DNA of 46,117 nucleotides. It comes from Bacteroidales bacterium. Its GTDB lineage: Bacteria > Bacteroidota > Bacteroidia > Bacteroidales > Muribaculaceae. Location: NCBI GenBank assembly GCA_003150235.1, contig QAMW01000022.1, positions 1-46,117 of the forward strand, written 5' to 3'. The position numbers were made by a program, and so were the translations under genes. The notes beneath the pieces are model-generated. The model was not told where the DNA came from and made no database searches. It saw only the letters and a list, made by a program, of their open reading frames with translations. Position 1 is the stretch's first letter, and each line of letters opens with the position of its first letter. Shown here one piece after another: positions 41,606-46,117 of this stretch.

Positions 41606-43363
41606 ATGATGACAAACTTCCGTAATATACTTTTGAGTATTGCCACGATAGCATTTCTCGGCGCTCCGGTTGACGCGGTGGCGGCACGGCGGCATGTTGA
41701 CACAACCGCTGCCGATGCGCGTAAGGCTGACTATGTATTTATGGAAGCGATGCGTCAGCACGCCCTCGAAAATGAAGATGCCTATTACGATTTGCTCGGA
41801 AGGGCGTATGAACTCGACACCACCAACAGCGAGGTCGGTTTCTACCGTGGATATTACGACCTGATGGTGGCGCGTGAGGATTCGGTCACTTTTGGGAAGG
41901 GCTACGCGCTCATGAAGCGTCACTTCGATGAAAAGCCCGAAGATTTTTATTGTAGTTTCGTGTATGGTTCCATCAATGACCAGATGGGTGAACGCGATGA
42001 GGCATTGAGGGTATGGAACGCGCTTGACAAGGCATATCCGACAAAGACCGAGGTGGCATTCAAGCTTGCCGAGGCGCTTGCATCGTCACAAGACTCTGCA
42101 AATGTGGCTAAGTCAATCGAGGTGTATGACCGTATAGAGAAGGCGCAGGGCAAAAGCATTCCGGTGTCGACCCGCAAGATAAGGGCATATTTTATTTCGC
42201 AGGATACGGCATCTATATTTAATGAGGTGCAACAGCTGCTGAAATCTTCTCCCGGCAGTCCCGAAAACAGTGTGTTTGCGGGCGACATCTATGCGATGTT
42301 TTCCGAGCCTGACTCGGCGTTGCACTATTATAACCGCGCCTGCGAGATTGACCCGACATTCGGGCTTGCATATTACTCCCGCGCCAACTATTACAAGTCG
42401 ATTGACGACAGCGTGGGCTATGATCGCGAGGTGTTTCAGGCTTTGAAACAGGAGAGTCTTGAACTTGATACCAAGCTCGAACTGCTTACCGGCTACATCC
42501 GCGCTCTTTACGAGGATCCTGCGCAGCAACCGCGTATCCAGGAACTTTTTGCCACTCTTATCGAGCAGCATCCTCATGAGGTGGCTATCCACGACCTGTA
42601 TTGCTCTTATCTCATAGCCATCAGCGATTATGCCGGGGCTGCCGAGCAGATGAGCTATGCGCTCGATGTCGATCCGTCGGTCGAGGACCGCTGGCGCACA
42701 CTTATGAGCCTCTATATCCAGGAACGCGATTTTCCCGCTGCGGCAAAAGCCGGGGAGACCGCCTTGAAATATCACCCCGGGAGTCCGATGATTAATCTTG
42801 TGCTCGGGTCGGTTTTCAGCCAGATGAAAGACTATGACCGCGCTCTTGCCACTCTTGACCGTGCGCTTGAGCTCACCGACTCCACCGATATGGAGGAACT
42901 CTCGTCGGTATATTCGACCATCGGTGATGTTAATTATGCCAAAGGTGACACCGATGCCGCTTTCGAGTATTATAACAAGGCTATTGAAGCGAATCCCGCC
43001 AACATGCTTGCCTTGAACAACTGCGCCTATTATCTCGCGGTGGAGGGTAAGGATCTTGACCGTGCCGAGCGCATGAGCGCGATGACGCTGAAAGACCAGC
43101 CCGACAATTCCACGTCGCTTGACACCTATGCCTGGATAATGTTTAAGAAAAAAGATTATGCGCAGGCAATGGCATATATCGACAAGGCTCTTGAGAATAG
43201 CGATGAGCCTTCGGCTGAATTGTTCCAGCATGCCGGCGACATATATTTCATGAACGCCGAGCCTGCCGCTGCGCTCGATTTCTGGCAGAAAGCGCTTGAA
43301 CTTGAACCTGACAATGAACTGCTTCAGCGAAAGGTGAAGCACAAGACTTACTTCTACGAATAA
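41606..43363 (+). CDS. Secreted tetratricopeptide-repeat protein
   Basis: A 585-aa protein with a signal peptide (about residues 1-27; MMTNFRNILLSIATIAFLGA), followed by TPR-type helix pairs over most of its length. Clear repeats include ALHYYNRACEIDPTFGLAYY, DYDRALATLDRALELTD, DAAFEYYNKAIEANPANMLA, DYAQAMAYIDKALENSDEPS and AALDFWQKALELEPDNE. It is probably a periplasmic or membrane-associated scaffold. It starts 14 bp after dut and lies 15 bp before the DUF4292 lipoprotein gene, so it belongs to the same transcription unit and may assist envelope assembly. A second ATG at 41609 is an equally possible start. Confidence 0.9.
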   Translation: MMTNFRNILLSIATIAFLGAPVDAVAARRHVDTTAADARKADYVFMEAMRQHALENEDAYYDLLGRAYELDTTNSEVGFYRGYYDLMVAREDSVTFGKGYALMKRHFDEKPEDFYCSFVYGSINDQMGERDEALRVWNALDKAYPTKTEVAFKLAEALASSQDSANVAKSIEVYDRIEKAQGKSIPVSTRKIRAYFISQDTASIFNEVQQLLKSSPGSPENSVFAGDIYAMFSEPDSALHYYNRACEIDPTFGLAYYSRANYYKSIDDSVGYDREVFQALKQESLELDTKLELLTGYIRALYEDPAQQPRIQELFATLIEQHPHEVAIHDLYCSYLIAISDYAGAAEQMSYALDVDPSVEDRWRTLMSLYIQERDFPAAAKAGETALKYHPGSPMINLVLGSVFSQMKDYDRALATLDRALELTDSTDMEELSSVYSTIGDVNYAKGDTDAAFEYYNKAIEANPANMLALNNCAYYLAVEGKDLDRAERMSAMTLKDQPDNSTSLDTYAWIMFKKKDYAQAMAYIDKALENSDEPSAELFQHAGDIYFMNAEPAAALDFWQKALELEPDNELLQRKVKHKTYFYE

Positions 43364-43378
43364 ATTTACAGAATCTCG

Positions 43379-44200
43379 ATGAGACTTTCCTTTATATTTC
43401 CGGTTTTGCTATGTGCTGTCATCCTTACGGGATGTAACTCGTCGCGTAAGGCTGTGTCTCCTGCTGCCGGACCGGTAGCCGTGACTGTTTCGGAGCGTTA
43501 CGATGTTCTTACAGGCTCCTATGGTGCCTGGACCGATGTCACTGTCCCGCTCTCCATAGATATTGTGTCGCCCAAGAGTTTTTCCATTTCGGGACGGGCG
43601 AGGATGATACGCGGCAAGTCGGTCGACATAAGCCTGCGTATGCTCGGCTTTGAGGTCGGCAGGCTGTATGCCACCACCGATTCTGTCTATGGCATGGTGA
43701 AGGTGGGGAAAACTTACATGGCTGAAAGCCTTGCCGAGATATTTCCCGGCATGCCGTTCACTCTCGGCAATCTCCAGGATATGCTGATGGGGCGCCTGTT
43801 TTATATGGGCAGTGATTCGCCCGTCGCCGGTGATTTCAAGAAATTTGATGCCGAGTCGGTTGAGGGAGGATGGATTCTCATCCCGAAAACTCATCCTGCC
43901 GGTCTGGAATACGGTTTCAACCTTACATTCGATAATCTGCTTCGCTCCCTCGTGATTGCTGTGACGCAGAAAAATATTGTGGCGCAATGTGATTATTCGG
44001 CTGCCTATGTCGACAGTAAGATGGGGCCGCTCATGAGCGACTTGCGTGTGAAGTCCGACACTCCGCGTTATAAGATTGATGCATCTCTCTCATGGCGGTG
44101 GAATGACGCTCGATGGAATGAAGGGGCGGTCACAACCTGGTCAATGCCGAAAGGCTACAAGCGTGTAAAGGCGGCTGATCTGGTGAAAAGTATAAAATGA
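43379..44200 (+). CDS. DUF4292 outer-membrane-type lipoprotein
   Basis: A 273-aa protein with a lipobox (AVILTGCNSS; Cys19) and the DUF4292 beta-rich domain (about residues 45-250). It contains VPLSIDIVSPKSFSISGRAR, ISLRMLGFEVGRLYATTDSVYGMVKVGKTY and FDNLLRSLVI, reminiscent of LolB/LolA-type lipid-binding folds. It probably sits in the periplasmic face of the outer membrane. The exact role is not established. It lies between the TPR gene and envC, whose start follows three 14-bp tandem repeats that begin inside the last codons of this gene. Confidence 0.9.
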   Translation: MRLSFIFPVLLCAVILTGCNSSRKAVSPAAGPVAVTVSERYDVLTGSYGAWTDVTVPLSIDIVSPKSFSISGRARMIRGKSVDISLRMLGFEVGRLYATTDSVYGMVKVGKTYMAESLAEIFPGMPFTLGNLQDMLMGRLFYMGSDSPVAGDFKKFDAESVEGGWILIPKTHPAGLEYGFNLTFDNLLRSLVIAVTQKNIVAQCDYSAAYVDSKMGPLMSDLRVKSDTPRYKIDASLSWRWNDARWNEGAVTTWSMPKGYKRVKAADLVKSIK

Positions 44201-44234
44201 TAGTATAAAAATGATAGTATAAAAATGATAGTAT
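44197..44234 (+). repeat. Three 14-bp tandem repeats between DUF4292 and EnvC genes
   Basis: Units of ATGATAGTATAAAA begin at 44197 and 44211, with a partial third at 44225 that runs into the EnvC start codon (ATG at 44233). The first unit overlaps the DUF4292 stop codon. Each unit reads as a minimal frame Met-Ile-Val-stop. Confidence 0.85.
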
Positions 44235-45747
44235 GAGCCGTAAATCTTGCATCCTGATTCTTGCTGTCGCGCTGGCGGTGTCATCGGTCACGATGGCTAA
44301 ACCCCCGCAGCGCAATCTCAACAGTGTGAAAAAGGAGCAGCGCGCCACTGAAAAGGCGATAAAGCTGACTGCGGAGCAGATTGAGGCTAATAACCGTAAG
44401 ACCAACCGCACGCTTAACGAGCTTAACGCCCTTAATGCCGAGATAAAGGGGCATGAGGAGTCGATTGAGTCGCTGACGTCGCAGGTTGCCGCCATCAACG
44501 GCAAAATCACGTCGCTCAACGATTCAATCGGCAAGCTTGACGGTAGGCTTGCCATGATGCGCGACAGTTATGCCCGCTCGGTGCGTCGTGTCAATACGGC
44601 TCGCGAGGGGTCGATGTCAAAGCTCGCCTTTATATTTTCCTCCGAATCATTTTTCCAGGCTTACCGCCGCATACGTTATCTGCGTGAGTTTTCAAAATGG
44701 CGCGAGCGAAAGGGTGGGGAGATAAAGGCGGTACAAGACTCCCTTAACGCGAAGAAGTCGGAACTTGCCTCTCTGCAGGAGAGCAAAAGCGAGTCGCTGA
44801 AGAAGATGAGTGTCGCGCGCGGGCAACTTGAAAGCAAGCGTCAGGCGACATCTGTGCTCGTTGCCGAACTGAAAAAGGAAAACAGCAGTCTGCGTGAAGT
44901 GCTTCGTCAGAAAGAGGCGCAGGCACGTGCCCTTGATCAGGAACTTGACCGTCTTATCGCCGAGGAGCAGAGGCGTCGCGAGGAGGAAGAGCGTCGGCTT
45001 GCCGAAGAACGCCGTCTTGCCGAGGAGAGGCGCATAGCCGAGGAGCGTCGCAAGGCGGAGGAGCAGCGTCTCGAACAGGAACGTCTGCTTGCCGAGCAGA
45101 AAAAGGCTGATGCCGAGGCTGCCGCAAAGAAGGAGGCGGCTTCTAAAAACAAGAAAAAAGATAAAAAGGCTTCATCTAAGAAAGATAATAAATCCAAGGC
45201 TGACAAGCCGGTGCAGCAGTCGCCGCAGCCCGACAAGACTCTTGCCGAGGCTAAGCCCGCTCCCGCTCCGGCGAAAAAGAGTTCGGCTGCTTCTTCCGGA
45301 TTTAATAAAGCTGAGGATGCGCGTAAGCTTACAGGCAGCTTCGAGTCCAACAAAGGCAGGCTGCTCTTCCCCGTGAGCGGTCGCTATAAGATTGTCCGTC
45401 CCTTCGGAAGGCATCAGCATCCCGATCTGCCTCATGTGACCACCGACAACGGCGGTATCGACATCGAGGTAGCTCCCGGTGGCAATGCGCGCGCCGTGTT
45501 TGCCGGCACCGTATCAGCTATTTTCCGTCAGCCGGGATTCAATACCATTGTCATGGTGCGTCATGGCAATTATCTCACCATTTACGCTAATCTGAGCGAT
45601 ATAATGGTGAAGAACGGCGACGCGCTGAAGCAGGGTCAGACCATCGGTCGCGTCTATTCCGACCCCGATGATGATAACCGCTCAATACTCCATTTCGAAC
45701 TCCGCCGCGAAAAAGAAAAACTCAACCCCTCCGCCTGGGTAAAATAG
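44233..45747 (+). CDS. EnvC-like murein hydrolase activator (coiled coil plus degenerate LytM)
   Basis: A 504-aa protein. A signal peptide (about 1-22) is followed by a long coiled coil (about 28-290), including the repetitive EERRLAEERRLAEERRIAEE stretch, then a Lys/Ala/Pro-rich linker (about 290-360), and a C-terminal LytM/M23 domain (about 372-504). In the LytM domain the usual zinc ligands appear lost: the HxxxD segment reads NGGIDIE and the HxH segment reads ILHFEL. This fits an EnvC-type protein that activates amidases during cell division rather than cutting peptidoglycan itself. It is the last gene of the dut cluster. Confidence 0.92.
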   Translation: MSRKSCILILAVALAVSSVTMAKPPQRNLNSVKKEQRATEKAIKLTAEQIEANNRKTNRTLNELNALNAEIKGHEESIESLTSQVAAINGKITSLNDSIGKLDGRLAMMRDSYARSVRRVNTAREGSMSKLAFIFSSESFFQAYRRIRYLREFSKWRERKGGEIKAVQDSLNAKKSELASLQESKSESLKKMSVARGQLESKRQATSVLVAELKKENSSLREVLRQKEAQARALDQELDRLIAEEQRRREEEERRLAEERRLAEERRIAEERRKAEEQRLEQERLLAEQKKADAEAAAKKEAASKNKKKDKKASSKKDNKSKADKPVQQSPQPDKTLAEAKPAPAPAKKSSAASSGFNKAEDARKLTGSFESNKGRLLFPVSGRYKIVRPFGRHQHPDLPHVTTDNGGIDIEVAPGGNARAVFAGTVSAIFRQPGFNTIVMVRHGNYLTIYANLSDIMVKNGDALKQGQTIGRVYSDPDDDNRSILHFELRREKEKLNPSAWVK

Positions 45748-45810
45748 GTGAGAGTCGTCAGTTGTCAGTTTTCAGTTGTCAGTTTTCAGTTTTCAGGTGG
45801 GGCGCGTAGC

Positions 45811-45838
45811 TGTAGGGGCGAGTGGAAGCTCGCCCGCA
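45811..45838 (+). repeat. GTAGGGGC hairpin, copy 4 (stem CGAG/CTCG)
   Basis: TGTAG, then GGGCGAG, loop TGGAAG, CTCGCCC. The flanking GGCGCGTAGC is shared with copy 1 at the left end, which carries a different stem (CTGC/GCAG). Confidence 0.75.
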
Positions 45839-45957
45839 TCCATCCTCGCGGGCACCCTCCCGGGCGAGTCCGAGAGTCCTTAAGGTCGTTAGCGTCATTA
45901 AAGACCTTAACGACCCCCTCTGCCAACTCATTTCCCCGACAGGGGATAATCCGCGTT

Positions 45958-46020
45958 TCCGTAGGTTTCGCTACGCTCAACACTACGGCTAAAGATAGAT
46001 GATGCCCTTCGGGCAACACC
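45958..46020 (-). repeat. Dispersed intergenic repeat module, copy 3 (inverted)
   Basis: Read on the minus strand, it begins GTTGCCCGAAGGGCATCATC, continues TTTAGCCG then TTGAGCGTAGCGAAACC, and so matches 181-243 with few changes. Confidence 0.7.
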
Positions 46021-46030
46021 GCCCTCGCAT

Positions 46031-46058
46031 TTCGGGCGCCCTTCCAGGCGCCCCTACA
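46031..46058 (-). repeat. GTAGGGGC hairpin, copy 5 (stem CGCC/GGCG)
   Basis: Read on the minus strand: TGTAG, GGGCGCC, loop TGGAAG, GGCGCCC. In the inverted alignment it is the equivalent of copy 3. Confidence 0.75.
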
Positions 46059-46089
46059 GCCCCGCGCCACAAACTGATTCACAAGCCGT

Positions 46090-46117
46090 TGTAGGGGCGA
46101 GTGGAAGCTCGCCCGCA
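46090..46117 (+). repeat. GTAGGGGC hairpin, copy 6 (stem CGAG/CTCG), at window edge
   Basis: TGTAG, GGGCGAG, loop TGGAAG, CTCGCCC, running to the last base of the window. It pairs divergently with copy 5 and corresponds to copy 2 in the inverted alignment. Confidence 0.7.

Larger units (their letters stand above)
45748..46117. repeat. Non-coding repeat-rich intergenic region (right end)
   Basis: No convincing gene is present. It starts with TCAGTTTTCAG/TCAGTTGTCAG tandems (about 45757-45797), then a GTAGGGGC hairpin (45811-45838), a divergent hairpin pair (46031-46058 and 46090-46117), and a module at about 45958-46020 that is the inverted counterpart of 181-245. The order and orientation of blocks mirror the left end of the window. 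A segment near 45880-45912 (AAGGTCGTTAGCGTCATTAA then AGACCTTAACGACC) can form a long imperfect hairpin. Confidence 0.7.

Noticed and set aside
42113..43342. A 409-codon open frame antisense to the TPR gene
   Set aside because: The plus-strand TPR protein has a signal peptide and clear repeats; the antisense frame arises from its codon bias.
45748..46082. Open frames at the right end
   Set aside because: Same repeat-derived composition as the left end; no conserved protein feature.

Overview
The window looks like a chromosomal segment of a gut Bacteroidales, most likely Muribaculaceae or a close relative. The reasons are the Bacteroidetes promoter form (TTTG or TTG, a 19-20 bp spacer, then TAnnTTTG), the near absence of Shine-Dalgarno sites, families such as DUF4292, DUF3037/HipA_2 and the OmpH-type lipoprotein, and the gene order dut - TPR - DUF4292 - EnvC. 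No tRNA, rRNA, CRISPR array or insertion sequence was seen. The assignment is inference from gene content, not from a marker gene.

Layout. 1-713 is a non-coding, repeat-rich stretch whose modules recur, partly inverted, at 45748-46117. 714-1857 holds a HipA-like kinase and a DUF3037 protein. 1852-3215 (minus strand) holds a secreted hypothetical and a stand-alone B3/B4 domain protein. 3488-5328 is a pfs-luxS operon followed by an AlbA_2 protein. 5619-7604 is a GH2 glycosidase. 7682-13992 is an AT-richer block: an OmpR-type two-component system, a secreted protein of unknown function and an M6 metalloprotease. 14024-17567 holds a nicotinamidase, a PH-domain membrane protein and a pectin-lyase-fold secreted protein. 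17641-21213 is pyruvate:ferredoxin oxidoreductase.

The centrepiece is 21333-31743 on the minus strand. It is one apparent operon encoding, in order of transcription: a membrane-bound sensor that fuses a SpoIIE/RsbU-type PP2C phosphatase to an RsbW-type kinase domain; a 99-aa STAS (RsbV-type) antagonist; a 2427-aa two-module nonribosomal peptide synthetase (C-A-T-C-A-T-R) ending in a reductase; and a 4'-phosphopantetheinyl transferase. The synthetase architecture predicts an N-acylated dipeptide aldehyde or alcohol, a class made by other gut commensals and known to inhibit proteases. The unusual feature is that a complete partner-switching signalling module sits in the same operon as the synthetase, with no sigma factor and no transporter gene in sight.

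32090-37177 holds RNase Z, TadA and cobalamin-dependent methionine synthase. 37184-39877 (minus strand) holds a small membrane coiled-coil protein, a muramidase and PepD. 40045-40811 holds a tiny membrane protein and an OmpH-like lipoprotein. 41148-45747 is the dut - TPR - DUF4292 - EnvC envelope cluster.

Two structural signals in non-coding DNA stand out. (i) A 144-172 bp element with inverted termini and degenerate heptamer repeats occurs twice, in each case just upstream of, and in the same orientation as, an unrelated gene. (ii) A family of short hairpins at both window ends keeps a constant loop while the stem arms change together.
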